From assembly GCF_026262505.1 (NCBI RefSeq), contig NC_067207.1:10012082-10076081 (forward strand): a stretch of 64,000 bases of DNA, written 5' to 3'. The notes under the pieces are model-generated. The model worked only from the letters and a program-made list of their open reading frames with translations, had not been told where the DNA came from and did not search any database. Below, one piece after another: positions 10,960 through 20,199 of this stretch (positions are counted from its first letter, which is position 1; each line of letters opens with the position of its first letter). The stretch comes from Trichomonas vaginalis G3. Taxonomy: Eukaryota > Parabasalia > Trichomonadida > Trichomonadidae. A program made the position numbers and the translations under genes.

Positions 10960-11110
10960 TGAAATTTCATTTAGGATCGAAATAATATCACAAAATGGAT
11001 GGACTCCACTCATTTTTGCATCATATTACTGTCATTTCGAGAGTGTAGATTTATTGATAAATTGCAATTCAAATATACATGCAAAGAATCATAATGGAGA
11101 CATTCAACAT
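10960..11110 (+). pseudogene. Ankyrin-repeat gene fragment
   Basis: Encodes one ankyrin repeat (NGWTPLIFASYYCHFESVDL, then LLINCNSNIHAKNHNG). The same stretch occurs inverted at 14,296-14,452 and in direct orientation at 25,040-25,180, all nearly identical at DNA level. The frame has no start and stops soon after the repeat, so this is a fragment of a host ankyrin gene. Confidence 0.75.
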
Positions 11111-11113
11111 GTA

Positions 11114-11367
11114 TTGCATTATATAAAAATGATTTTCTTTAAACAAAAATCGTGATAAAATTTTTGATAACTGAATTTTTTTTGGAAAATTTAGAATCAA
11201 TCCTAGTCAAAAAAATTTATAAGAAAATTTTATTTTGAAGATAGAATTCTACACTTAAGGATATTCATAATTTGAGGAAAATTTGAATATGTCAAAAATT
11301 GAAAATTTGAAAGATAAAAATTTGAGATGATACAGAAAATCAAGAAAATCATTTTTATATAATGCAA
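11114..11367. repeat. Perfect 26 bp inverted repeat bounding about 254 bp
   Basis: TTGCATTATATAAAAATGAT and six further bases (11,114-11,139) is repeated exactly in inverted form at 11,342-11,367. The interior is AT-rich and noncoding. It could be a small MITE-like element or the product of a fold-back event. The right arm contains the ATG of the RRM protein at 11,362. Confidence 0.7.
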
Positions 11368-12027
11368 CAAAAAGTAGTTGTATACATTACAGGAATCCAT
11401 CCTACTGCAACAAGAAAATCTGTACACATGTATTGCAAGAAATTTACAGGAGAAATATCAAAAGTTGAAGTTTTCGCATCATCAGACGGAAGAAGGAAAT
11501 GTGCAAATGTATCAGTTTTATCATATACTGGTGCATTTAACTTAATATACGGTATCAATTACACGAAAGTTGATGGTCAAGTTCTTTATGCAAACATTTG
11601 CGGTTATGATGTTATCAACATCCAAAATGAAGAATTGTTTTCTATTTTCATCTCAGGTGGTAATTTTACATCAGAAAGAGAATTATACGAGGAATTATCA
11701 TTATTCGGTCAAGTTTTCAGAGTCAAACTCTTGAGAGGATGCGCAGTCGCTCAATTCTATAACGAAGAATCGATGAACAGAGCATTAAACGCGAGATATA
11801 CTTGCAATGGTAAAATATCAAAGAAGACTTCTAAACAAAAATCTATTCCTCAAAAGATAGAGAAAGATGATACCTCAGTACATAGTAAAATATCAACACA
11901 AAGTAAAGTCTCATCAAAGTCAAGAACTTCTAAAATCTCAAATTCTAACGTTTCTTACATTTCAAGAGACAAAGTTGGAGTGTTCAATTTCGAAATTACA
12001 CGCCAAAGCTCTACATCTGCTATGTAA
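11362..12027 (+). CDS. Protein with two RRM domains (cassette gene 1, copy A)
   Basis: 221 residues. Two RNA-recognition-motif folds can be read. The first spans about 3-75, with an RNP2-like VVVYITGI and an RNP1-like KCANVSVLSY. The second spans about 88-145, with IFISGG and CAVAQFY. A Ser/Lys/Thr-rich tail follows (about 155-221), ending in a short block GVFNFEITRQSSTSAM. It is therefore likely to bind RNA. It is the first of three genes repeated together at 11.4-13.9 kb, 32.3-29.8 kb (inverted) and 32.3-36.9 kb. Only this copy has the full N-terminus; the other two are cut at different points. The start codon lies inside an inverted-repeat arm, so the native start might lie elsewhere. Confidence 0.7.
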   Translation: MQQKVVVYITGIHPTATRKSVHMYCKKFTGEISKVEVFASSDGRRKCANVSVLSYTGAFNLIYGINYTKVDGQVLYANICGYDVINIQNEELFSIFISGGNFTSERELYEELSLFGQVFRVKLLRGCAVAQFYNEESMNRALNARYTCNGKISKKTSKQKSIPQKIEKDDTSVHSKISTQSKVSSKSRTSKISNSNVSYISRDKVGVFNFEITRQSSTSAM

Positions 12028-12495
12028 ACCTTGTTTGAATAAATATGTGTGTATATATTATATAAATAATAATAAATAAATTTTATTATAGAAATTAAAT
12101 CCATAAAACTGTTTATCAAGACGAACGTAATTACTTGTGCAGTTGTGATCGTCGTCATAAAACTGTTAATACATCAATATCTAAAGAAATTGTATGAAAT
12201 TCATAGTGAAACTACTTTATTTTCTAAAGTATTGAGCGTTGTCCTTCATTTTATGACGAAATTGACAATATATCATGCGTATTAAATATTTCATTTTGAA
12301 TGAATATAGCATGATCTAAAACAACATGTTCAAGTTTTGTAATAAGCTTGAAAAAAAGTATGTGTGATAATTAAAAAACTAAAAAAAAACTTATGTTTTT
12401 TTATAAATTAGTTTTTTTAAGGCACTTTTAAAAAATGGGATTGCCAATGCCCAGTAAAAATGAAAAAGAAATAAAAGGAAAAGGATATGAAATCC

Positions 12496-12886
12496 TCAAA
12501 TAACATCAAAAGTCTCAAAAAAAAATTCTTCGTCATTAAGAGTATTTTCGAATGAATTATCGAGAATGAAGTCGTCTTTGCAAAGATCAACATCCGCAAT
12601 TTCTCCAAATGATTGTAGTTCATATTGTTGTTCTACTTCTTGTTTTTTGTTCTTGGACTATTAAAGGAGCAGGAAAATCAATAGGATGCATAGGAATATT
12701 CATAGGAGTAAATGATTCCAATGAGGGGTTATAGAATTTAGCTAAATCTGATGACATCTGTTTCTGTGTGCGTGGGTTTTTCTTACTTAGAATAAGTTTA
12801 CCTTTGCTATTGCATTCGTATATAGTTTCGTTAGAACCTCCAAAGTCCCATGTGATACTTTTCATAATACGCTTAGCACTGCACAT
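12496..12886 (-). pseudogene. Cassette gene 2, copy A (acidic unknown protein), frame broken
   Basis: Begins MCSAKRIMKSITWDFGG, as do the 130-residue copies at 30,792-31,184 and 32,956-33,348. A small length difference near 12,645, in a run of T, shifts the frame, so this copy ends after 88 residues instead of 130. The intact form has a Pro-rich middle and an acidic C-terminus ending in EEFFFETFDVI. No family is recognised. It is convergent with the RRM gene and divergent from cassette gene 3. Confidence 0.6.
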
Positions 12887-13237
12887 ATGATGAAAAAAAT
12901 GATTTTGTTTGACAAAACGATAGTCTGGATTTTTTAAAAATTTTCGAAAAATTTATCATACTTGTTACGATAGTATAAATAGTGATAATATAATATTAAA
13001 AAAAAGTGATGTTTTTTTTTTTGACTAGAATTTTTTCATGATAAATCAACAGCTAGTTGTATACTTAAACAATATTGAGAAAAATTTGACTAAAAAAAGC
13101 TTCAAATACATTCAAAAGTTTTGAGTGCTCATTGTATTATTTTATTCATGATTCGATCTTAAGATAATGATTATAGCACTTTATCAAATTTTAAATTTTT
13201 TTGAAAAATTTTTCTTGGCAGCTTGAAATTATATTTG

Positions 13238-13570
13238 ATGTCTGCAACTAGCGTTTGTGGATCCCACCATCAAATTGAGATGAACATATTCGAGTTCATC
13301 ATCAAGTTCAAAGTTTCGGAGAATAGTCTGAAACTTTGGCTTCGTTCACAGTTCAATGAACTTTTCGGAAGTCAAAACAAAGTTCCTAATTTAGACGAAT
13401 ATCCAGACCTTTATGTTATAGTCGAAGATGAATCATATGCATCTATTGACGTTACAAAATCTCAAATTTCCGAAGTTTGCGGATTTTGGGATTCAAATTT
13501 ATACCCGAGAGTTGACGAATTTGCACACGACCTTATCGTTGACGCTCAATACTTATATAAAAGTTTATAA
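13238..13570 (+). CDS. Cassette gene 3, copy A: unknown 110-residue protein
   Basis: I take the ATG at 13,238 (MSATSVCGSHHQIEMN) as the start. The protein is small, slightly acidic and globular-looking, with ESYASIDVTKSQISEV and a C-terminal AHDLIVDAQYLYKSL. I recognise no domain. It is identical or nearly so to 30,110-30,442, and to the split copy at 33,699-36,553. Keeping the frame open in two separated copies argues that it is or recently was a real gene. Confidence 0.6.
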   Translation: MSATSVCGSHHQIEMNIFEFIIKFKVSENSLKLWLRSQFNELFGSQNKVPNLDEYPDLYVIVEDESYASIDVTKSQISEVCGFWDSNLYPRVDEFAHDLIVDAQYLYKSL

Positions 13571-13929
13571 AAATCGATATCACGCACCTTGTGATATCAA
13601 AGCAAGGCAACCATATATGAGTTCATTGTTATCCTAATACTTGAACTCATTGCCTTTGCAATTTATTGGAGCTTGTGCTTCCATTTTGTTAAATGCACAA
13701 AAACAAAAAAAAAATTATTATATTAAAAAAAATGGGATAGTATATTATCCCAAATATTATTAGGCCCATATATGTATATCCAAAAGGCCAAAAAACAAAA
13801 TAATTATAAAAAAAACAAAAGAAGAAAATTATATTCTTGTTTTATAGTAAATATTTGATATTTGAACAAATATTGAATTTTAAAGTCTTTTTACAATTCC
13901 CCATTACAATAAACATAAATACTTTCTCT

Positions 13930-14250
13930 CTATTTGTAGATTCTCAAATTATTCATACAGCTGCATATAAAAATAATAAAGAAATAACAATAGTTCTAAT
14001 TTCACATGGAGCAAATATCAACGAAAAAGATAAATATGGAAATATTGCTCTTCATTATACAACAAGTAATAAAAGTAAGTAAACAGTTGAACTTCTTATT
14101 TCACAAGGTGAAAATATCAACGAAAAAGAAATACATGAAAAGCAGTTCTTCATTATGTAGCATTGCAAAAATAGTAAAGAAACAGTAGAACATCTCATTC
14201 CACGTTGTACAAAAATAACAACTTTTAGACGAGAATCACAACTGTACAAA
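13930..14250 (+). pseudogene. Ankyrin-repeat gene fragment right of cassette A
   Basis: Reads as ankyrin repeats of the trichomonad type (HTAAYKNNKEITIVLISHGA, then NINEKDKYGNIALHYTTSN), then loses frame. A diverged copy lies inverted at 28,201-28,440 next to cassette B. The cassette therefore sits in or beside the same kind of ankyrin gene in both places. Confidence 0.7.
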
Positions 14251-14295
14251 AACAAAAATACTTTCGCGTTTGATAAGCAGTTTTATGCGAATAAG

Positions 14296-14452
14296 TGGAA
14301 TGTCTCCATTATGATTCTTTGCATGTATATTTGAATTGCAATTTATCAATAAATCTACACTCTCGAAATGACAGTAATATGATGCAAAAATGAGTGGAGT
14401 CCATCCATTTTGTGATATTATTTCGATCCTAAATGAAATTTCAAAAATGGAT
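14296..14452 (-). pseudogene. Inverted ankyrin fragment downstream of HydE
   Basis: Reverse-complement copy of the fragment at 10,960-11,110, including the NGWTPLIFAS coding stretch. It lies just past the 3' end of the HydE gene. The same HydE-ankyrin junction is found again at about 24.95-25.2 kb, so the two were duplicated together. Confidence 0.75.
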
Positions 14453-14553
14453 ATAAATTGTTCAAAACTAAGAATAGCATATAGTATGATAATTAATCTT
14501 TTGCAAAAATATTGTGAATAAGAAGCTTTATTTATCTATATTATATTTATAAT

Positions 14554-15819
14554 TTACTTGCCCTGAGCAGCAGCCTCACGAGCCTTGTAATAAGCTGGTG
14601 GATGATTCCAGCGGTTGAAAACTGGAGTTTTTCCGAGTCTCTTGCAGAGGTCAATCAATCTTTGATGAGTTTGCTCGTTGTCCTCGTCTACTTCCTTCTT
14701 TCCTTCGTACAGCTGATATCCGCCTCTGAAAACCTTTGGAGTGATAATTGGCATGCAAACGTTGGATCCTCCCTGCAAAGCAATGAACTTTCCGCCTGGG
14801 AATAAAGTATCTAGTGCTGTTGTAGCGGCGATGTTGTTGAATGGGCATGCAAGACGTAATGTATCGTACATATTCAAAGTTGTTCGGACTTTTCTGGCGT
14901 CAAGCTCTTTTCGCTCATCTGCTGTTGTAGAAGCAAGGATTTCTTTGCCCATCTTTGTATCATTGTGGATCAAATATGGACCTAATCCGATCATTGGGTA
15001 CTGACCATCACGGAAGAACTCAATATCACCGGCAAGGTCATCAAATGTTTGAGTAGGAACACCAACTAAACAGCCATTGCCTGTAACGTATCCGATCTTC
15101 TTGAGATTTTGAAGACACTCAACTCTCCTTGTCCAAGAATGATCTGCTGGGTGCATTGTTGCGTAAAGCTTGGGATTACTTGACTCAATGCGGAGCAAAT
15201 ATCGTTGAACACCCATATCGTAGAAACGCTTGTAATCTTTGTAATCCAATTCACCGATACTAAGAATGATGCACATGCCTGTGTCTTTATCCTTACCGTA
15301 CTTGGCGAATATCTTATCCAAAAGAGAAGCAACCCAATCCATCCTTTGTCTCGATGTGATTTCTCCTGATTGAAGAACGAGATTTCGGTATCCTTTCTTC
15401 CACATAAAATCACAGCAGCCAAGAATAGCTTCATGAGGAATTAAGAATGGCTCATATGCGTTGACACCGCAGTAATGGCATCGCTTTTCGCAGGCATTTG
15501 AAAATTCGACAATTCCACGAACAGAAACTTCGTTGTGGAAGTTTCTCTTTGTGACTTCGCCAGCAGCTGTATGAAGTGCGTCTACTTCAGATTTTTCTCT
15601 TGCATTGAGCAATCTTACTATATGATCGTGCGATAATTTTTTGCCTGATATTGCTGTCTCGAGAGCTTCTGAAAATGATGGAAGTTCTCTCGCTGTTGGA
15701 ACTAGAGTGTTATGCATATTTTTTTGAGATGAGTTTACAAAATAAATTGAATGAAAACATTCAATTTTTCTTGATTGACCCACTATAAATGCATCCATGG
15801 ATTTTCCCATGCCATACAC
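14554..15819 (-). CDS. hydE: HydE-type radical SAM [FeFe]-hydrogenase maturase
   Basis: 421 residues. The radical-SAM cluster motif CxxxCxxC is seen as CEKRCHYC (Cys 110, 114, 117) in a context (RGIVEFSNAC..GVN) typical of the HydE/BioB branch. Downstream parts such as GEITSRQRMDW, YLLRIESSNPKLY, LVGVPTQTFDDLAGD and MIGLGPYLIHNDT fit HydE rather than biotin synthase. HydE helps to build the H-cluster of [FeFe]-hydrogenase, which works in hydrogenosomes in trichomonads. The start is uncertain. The first 34 residues look unlike the family, and Met 35 (MHNTLVPTARELPSFSEA, 15,717) is an alternative. A partial duplicate lies at 24.55-24.95 kb. Confidence 0.88.
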   Translation of the reverse strand: MYGMGKSMDAFIVGQSRKIECFHSIYFVNSSQKNMHNTLVPTARELPSFSEALETAISGKKLSHDHIVRLLNAREKSEVDALHTAAGEVTKRNFHNEVSVRGIVEFSNACEKRCHYCGVNAYEPFLIPHEAILGCCDFMWKKGYRNLVLQSGEITSRQRMDWVASLLDKIFAKYGKDKDTGMCIILSIGELDYKDYKRFYDMGVQRYLLRIESSNPKLYATMHPADHSWTRRVECLQNLKKIGYVTGNGCLVGVPTQTFDDLAGDIEFFRDGQYPMIGLGPYLIHNDTKMGKEILASTTADERKELDARKVRTTLNMYDTLRLACPFNNIAATTALDTLFPGGKFIALQGGSNVCMPIITPKVFRGGYQLYEGKKEVDEDNEQTHQRLIDLCKRLGKTPVFNRWNHPPAYYKAREAAAQGK

Positions 15820-16376
15820 ACTGCTGAGGTAATTTTTTCGCTAAAATAAAAAATAAACTTTTGCAGAAAAAAATCTTTCCCATCAAAATTCAATCAAATT
15901 CAATAGTATCAGTCTTAGATGTTGATGCATTTAATTTTTTATGCGGAAAAACGCAATGTTTTCGCATAGGATTCCATTTCCTTTGTCAAATTTATGATTT
16001 TATTTCAATTTCATATCTCTTACATTCATTACATACTTGAATCAATACTCTTATAGATGTCTATTGTTTTCAGCTAGATTTTAGGTTAAAATATTTTGTT
16101 TTTCTTGAGAATATTTTATATTTCGTTAAAGAAAGAACAATAACATGAAATAAGTATGTTTCTATCGCTAAATCAGGCACTCTAAGGGGCTATTCTATTC
16201 TCTTATTATGATTTTAAATTTTGGTGTAATGAAGATTAATTTATTTTTGAAAAACAGCTTTGTAGTTTTTAAATCGACATATATTGCATTCAACCAAACA
16301 TCTAGTTTATTCAAACACTTAAAAATGATAGAAAGTCATAATAATAAAAAATTAAAAGGAAATAACAAAATTTCGA
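15820..16376. other. Intergenic region
   Basis: About 560 bases, AT-rich. It holds the promoter region of HydE and the 3' flank of the 195-residue coiled-coil gene. I see nothing else in it. Confidence 0.6.
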
Positions 16377-16964
16377 TTATTTCTTAAAGCTAACATGTCT
16401 ACGATAAGATCCTGGCGTTAAAGGAGTATCTTTCACCTGTTCCGATGCAACTTGAATCGGATTTATCTCTAACGGCGGATGATTTTCGTTGATTTGTATG
16501 AATTGATTGATTTTATCATATTCATCTTGTAGACCTCCGACTGCATCACGCATAATTTGTACAGCAGAAATAAGTTTCTTTAATTCATCCAATCCATCCA
16601 CTTGAAGTTCTTCTAATTTAGTAACAATTGATGAATAATATTTTAATGTGAGTTCTGATTCAGTTTTATAAGTAGGAACCAATTCTTTATTGTACTTAAC
16701 GTTCAAGTTTTCGATATCTTGGCTTAATTTCAATTTATCTGCCATCATTTTGGAATAATCAGCCCTAATTTGAGGCACTTCATTAAGAAGCCTTTCATAT
16801 TCCATTTTTGCTTTTGTAATTGAAACATCTTCGATTTTTACTTCCTTTTTGTGTTCTAGATTTTCTTTTGCAGCTTTGTGCTCCCTGAGTTCTTCCACTA
16901 CCCGGGACAAGTTTGCATTTTCATCTCTCAGGTTCTGGAGTTTGATATAAGGGTCTTCAGCCAT
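16377..16964 (-). CDS. Coiled-coil protein, 195 residues
   Basis: Starts MAEDPYIKLQNLRDENANLS and is almost wholly heptad-like up to about residue 160, with a short break at about 115-125. It ends in a Pro/Gly-containing basic tail (TPLTPGSYRRHVSFKK). It resembles small cytoskeletal or kinetochore/tethering proteins by shape only. No known domain is recognised. HydE lies 557 bases downstream on the same strand. Confidence 0.8.
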   Translation of the reverse strand: MAEDPYIKLQNLRDENANLSRVVEELREHKAAKENLEHKKEVKIEDVSITKAKMEYERLLNEVPQIRADYSKMMADKLKLSQDIENLNVKYNKELVPTYKTESELTLKYYSSIVTKLEELQVDGLDELKKLISAVQIMRDAVGGLQDEYDKINQFIQINENHPPLEINPIQVASEQVKDTPLTPGSYRRHVSFKK

Positions 16965-17433
16965 CAGATAATTTTTTTACAATGTAATCGGCAAATGTAC
17001 TTCACTTTGTTTTTAAGATAGATTTATTTTCATGTGATATCCAAAATTTTTGGATTAAAAATCAACAATATGAATAATGCGTTAATTTTTTTAATCCTTT
17101 AGTTGGAATGTAATTATATCATTAGTATACTGCATGGAAATCATTAGGCATATCGGGGATTTCCAAATACTAAATACGAAACAATAAAATTATTTATATG
17201 AACTTGAAGTGTATCACAAGTAACTTGAAGTATTTGCCATACTGAAAATAGTTCACCATTAATGAATTCTCAAATCGTATAAAGGATACAGTAAAATCTT
17301 ACATTAACCAAATAAAAGTTCTATTATCCATGGAAGTTGGAATCGCTTGTGTTCAATATTGTCAAAAATTTCAATTACAAACACTCTATTTAATAATTTT
17401 ATTATTACAAACAAACAAAAAAACATATATAAT
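16965..17433. other. Intergenic region
   Basis: About 470 AT-rich bases between two minus-strand genes. A 66-residue plus-strand frame at 17,330 is hydrophobic and overlaps the next gene, and I take it as chance. Confidence 0.55.
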
Positions 17434-20199
17434 TTATTTTCTATGCTTATTATATTCTGCAGCAGACTTCGGGAATAAAGTGCTCATATTCTCTTTTGAA
17501 GGAGATTTATTAATCATCAAATCCAAATGATTTGATTTTGCAGAATAAAGATCAATGAAATCGAAACTTTGAGCTAAATTATTATTTCTTGATAAAGACA
17601 TTCCTTGATCTCCTTGTGATATTTTTGTTTTCTTATGTTCTTTTTCTTTATCATCCTTCTTCTTTTTCTTTAATATTTCTGCTGGTCTTCTTATTGTTCC
17701 TGATCTGCATTTAGCAATTTTCTTTGAAGAATCTTTTGGTTTCTTATTATTTCCTTTCGATGGGCTCTGTTGTCTTCCATTTGCTGGATCTGATGATTCT
17801 TCAGGGGATTTCGGTTTCTTCACTGATTTCTTGCTCTTAGGTTTAGACTTCGATTTTGTGTTACTTTTCTTCTTTTTGACATCTTTTTTCTCATTTTCCA
17901 TTGGAATTATCACTGCTTGTGAATCATTTGCGTCAATGCCTTGTATACCATCTAAAAGAGGAGATCTTGGTGATGGATTTAAAAGCAATGAATTGTTTCT
18001 CGATGGATAACTTCTGATTCCAGGAGATGGAGCAATTATTGAATCAGTGTTTTGAGGTGGAGAAGAATTAAGCAAAATAATTCTCGATGGAGATGATTTT
18101 ATTCCTCCCCCTCCTTTAGGACTTTCGTTTGGAGGGAGGAAAGATATTTGTTTGGAAGGAGAAGGACGTATTCCACCTCCTCCATTTGAATTTCCTGGTA
18201 TTTCTGGTGTCAAAAGGACAATTCTACCATTTGGAGTGATGTCATCTCTGAGAAGAGCGAATTGACGTGAAGGAGATGGTTTAATTCCTCCTCCTCCTTC
18301 AAGTAATAACTTCGATGGTGATGATCTGATTCCGTTTCCTTCTCCTAGTAATGTAATTCTTCCTGAAGGAGAACTGCGAATTCCATCTCCAAAGTTTTTG
18401 GAAGGAGAAGGTCGAATTCCATCTCCTAAAAGAGTGATTCTTCCTGAAGGAGAAGACCTTATTCCTCCTCCTCCATCTCCTAATAAAGCAATTCGTCCTG
18501 AAGGAGATGATTTGATTCCTCCTCCATCACCTAATAAAGCAATTCGTCCTGAAGGAGATGATTTGATTCCTCCTCCATCACCTAATAAAGCAATTCGTCC
18601 TGATGGAGAACTACGTATTCCATCACCTAACAAAGTGATTTTTCCTGATGGAGAAGATTTGATTCCTCCTCCATCTCCTAATAAAGCAATTCTTCCTGAA
18701 GGAGAAGATTTGATTCCGCCGCCTTCTCCTAATAAAGCGATTCGTCCTGAAGGGGAACTTCGTATTCCATCTCCCAATAAAGTAATTTTTCCTGAAGGAG
18801 AGCCACGAATTCCATTTCCGCCGCCAAGTAACGAAATTTTTCCTGAAGGAGAATTTCGGATTCCATTTCTGCCAAGTAAGGCGATTTTTCCGGATGGAGA
18901 GCTGCGAATTCCGGAGCCATCGCCTAAAAGAGTTATTTTACCAGACGGAGAACTGCGAATTCCTCCTCCGAGCTTTGAAGGAGACTTTTTAATTCCACCT
19001 CCTTGTGTGATTTCGTCAATTGTTGGGATTTTCCGACCGCTATCTGTAGTTGTCGGTTCTGCATCAGGATCTACTATTACAAAGTCAATTTGATCTGCAG
19101 CATCGTTGATATTAAATTCAATATCATTAAATTCTTCCATGTCATCGATTTCTTCGACATTGAATACCATATTCTCAACATTATCGATCTTAAACAGGTT
19201 TCCGCCTGCTTGGTCATAAGCTTCTGCGATTGATTCGTCATCAAGAGTTGCAACATCTCCAATGAGTTGATCGTAGTTTCCGAAATGAAAGTTCGCACCT
19301 TGAAGGTTCCTGCATTCAGAAATAACGAGGTTTTCTGTGGAAATATCAAGTCTTTGGAGGGCAAAAGTAACGGCTTTGCGAATCCAATCAGCGGATCGTC
19401 TGTCATTATGTCCGCCTGGTAGTTTTTCGAATTGTTTGATCTTGTTTTTTGTATTTTCATATAAAATTTCTGAATGATGGAACGGAATGAATTCATCGAA
19501 TTCCGCGTGACCGTAAAGTATTGGAGGTGGGCTATTTTTAACTGAATTTAATGGAGAGACGTCGTCAAATTTTATATCCATAACTTGGCTGATTTTCTTT
19601 TGTAAATACCATATAGCTGTTGATGCAAATAGAGACGGAACTCCTTGTGCAATTGCAATGCATGTGCATAATTCTTTTAATGAAACAAAAGCTGAGTCTG
19701 CGATAACGCCTTTGATGCTTTTATTTTTAACCATTAGAGCTGTAGCAGCTCCCATGGATCTACCCCATAAAATAAATGGTCCGAGAGCAAATCTTTTTTG
19801 TAAATAGTTTACAACGTATTCGGTATCTCCGGTTTCGTTCATTCCTAGTGATATATACTCGCCTGAACTGCATCCACAACCAACAAAATCAAAGCAAAAA
19901 ACAAAAACTTCGTGAGGGCAAATATTTGGTACTAAAAATTGACCTTCGAGTTGACTGCTTGCATTTCCATGCATGTAAATAACACATGATCCACCAGATG
20001 TTTCATCCATGAAGTTTTCTTTGTATAATGAGCCAACGATGGTTTCTTTTCGAGGTAATGTTATCGTAACTGGAATTCTTGTGTAATTACTCTTACCATC
20101 TTCTGATGGGATGGTTTTTGGCAATGAATCCAAGTCATATTCCTTTCGAGGAGGCCGTATAATTGCATTAACAGCCTGCTCAGTCAGGCTTTTTGTCAT
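17434..20199 (-). CDS. Alpha/beta hydrolase with long SPSG repeat tail
   Basis: 921 residues. Residues 1-275 are an alpha/beta-hydrolase domain: HGNASS at 77-82 (oxyanion region), nucleophile elbow GRSMG at 146-150 (Ser 148), an acid region around HAEFDEF at 231-237 and catalytic His in PGGHNDRR (His 264). It resembles the serine-peptidase/esterase branch often annotated as BEM46- or ABHD17-like. An acidic linker (about 330-380) leads into about 18 repeats of the type GIRSSPSG(K/R)IALLGDGG (about 395-700). A Lys-rich tail follows (KKKKSNTKSKSKPKSKKSVKKP) and then a short C-terminal block. The repeats offer many SP sites for proline-directed kinases. The substrate is unknown. Confidence 0.85.
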   Translation of the reverse strand: MTKSLTEQAVNAIIRPPRKEYDLDSLPKTIPSEDGKSNYTRIPVTITLPRKETIVGSLYKENFMDETSGGSCVIYMHGNASSQLEGQFLVPNICPHEVFVFCFDFVGCGCSSGEYISLGMNETGDTEYVVNYLQKRFALGPFILWGRSMGAATALMVKNKSIKGVIADSAFVSLKELCTCIAIAQGVPSLFASTAIWYLQKKISQVMDIKFDDVSPLNSVKNSPPPILYGHAEFDEFIPFHHSEILYENTKNKIKQFEKLPGGHNDRRSADWIRKAVTFALQRLDISTENLVISECRNLQGANFHFGNYDQLIGDVATLDDESIAEAYDQAGGNLFKIDNVENMVFNVEEIDDMEEFNDIEFNINDAADQIDFVIVDPDAEPTTTDSGRKIPTIDEITQGGGIKKSPSKLGGGIRSSPSGKITLLGDGSGIRSSPSGKIALLGRNGIRNSPSGKISLLGGGNGIRGSPSGKITLLGDGIRSSPSGRIALLGEGGGIKSSPSGRIALLGDGGGIKSSPSGKITLLGDGIRSSPSGRIALLGDGGGIKSSPSGRIALLGDGGGIKSSPSGRIALLGDGGGGIRSSPSGRITLLGDGIRPSPSKNFGDGIRSSPSGRITLLGEGNGIRSSPSKLLLEGGGGIKPSPSRQFALLRDDITPNGRIVLLTPEIPGNSNGGGGIRPSPSKQISFLPPNESPKGGGGIKSSPSRIILLNSSPPQNTDSIIAPSPGIRSYPSRNNSLLLNPSPRSPLLDGIQGIDANDSQAVIIPMENEKKDVKKKKSNTKSKSKPKSKKSVKKPKSPEESSDPANGRQQSPSKGNNKKPKDSSKKIAKCRSGTIRRPAEILKKKKKDDKEKEHKKTKISQGDQGMSLSRNNNLAQSFDFIDLYSAKSNHLDLMINKSPSKENMSTLFPKSAAEYNKHRK
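18050..19010 (-). repeat. Coding tandem repeat (SPSG-type)
   Basis: In-frame repeat region of the hydrolase gene. The units vary in length (about 45-60 bases), with a conserved SSPSG-R/K-I-A/T-LLG core. The plus strand is also open through much of it, and that 231-residue frame is a shadow caused by the repeat's base composition. Confidence 0.85.

Noticed and set aside
14554-15819. Biotin synthase (BioB)
   Set aside because: The radical-SAM motif fits both, but length and downstream blocks fit HydE, which trichomonads need for [FeFe]-hydrogenase.
15800-15835. Possible spliced leader exon for HydE (GTATGG near the start)
   Set aside because: No matching trichomonad-type 3' intron motif is seen; the alternative start at Met 35 explains the data more simply.
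18398-19093. Long plus-strand frame (231 residues, Pro/Ile/Arg-rich) opposite the hydrolase repeats
   Set aside because: It mirrors the SPSG repeat on the minus strand; repeat composition keeps it open.
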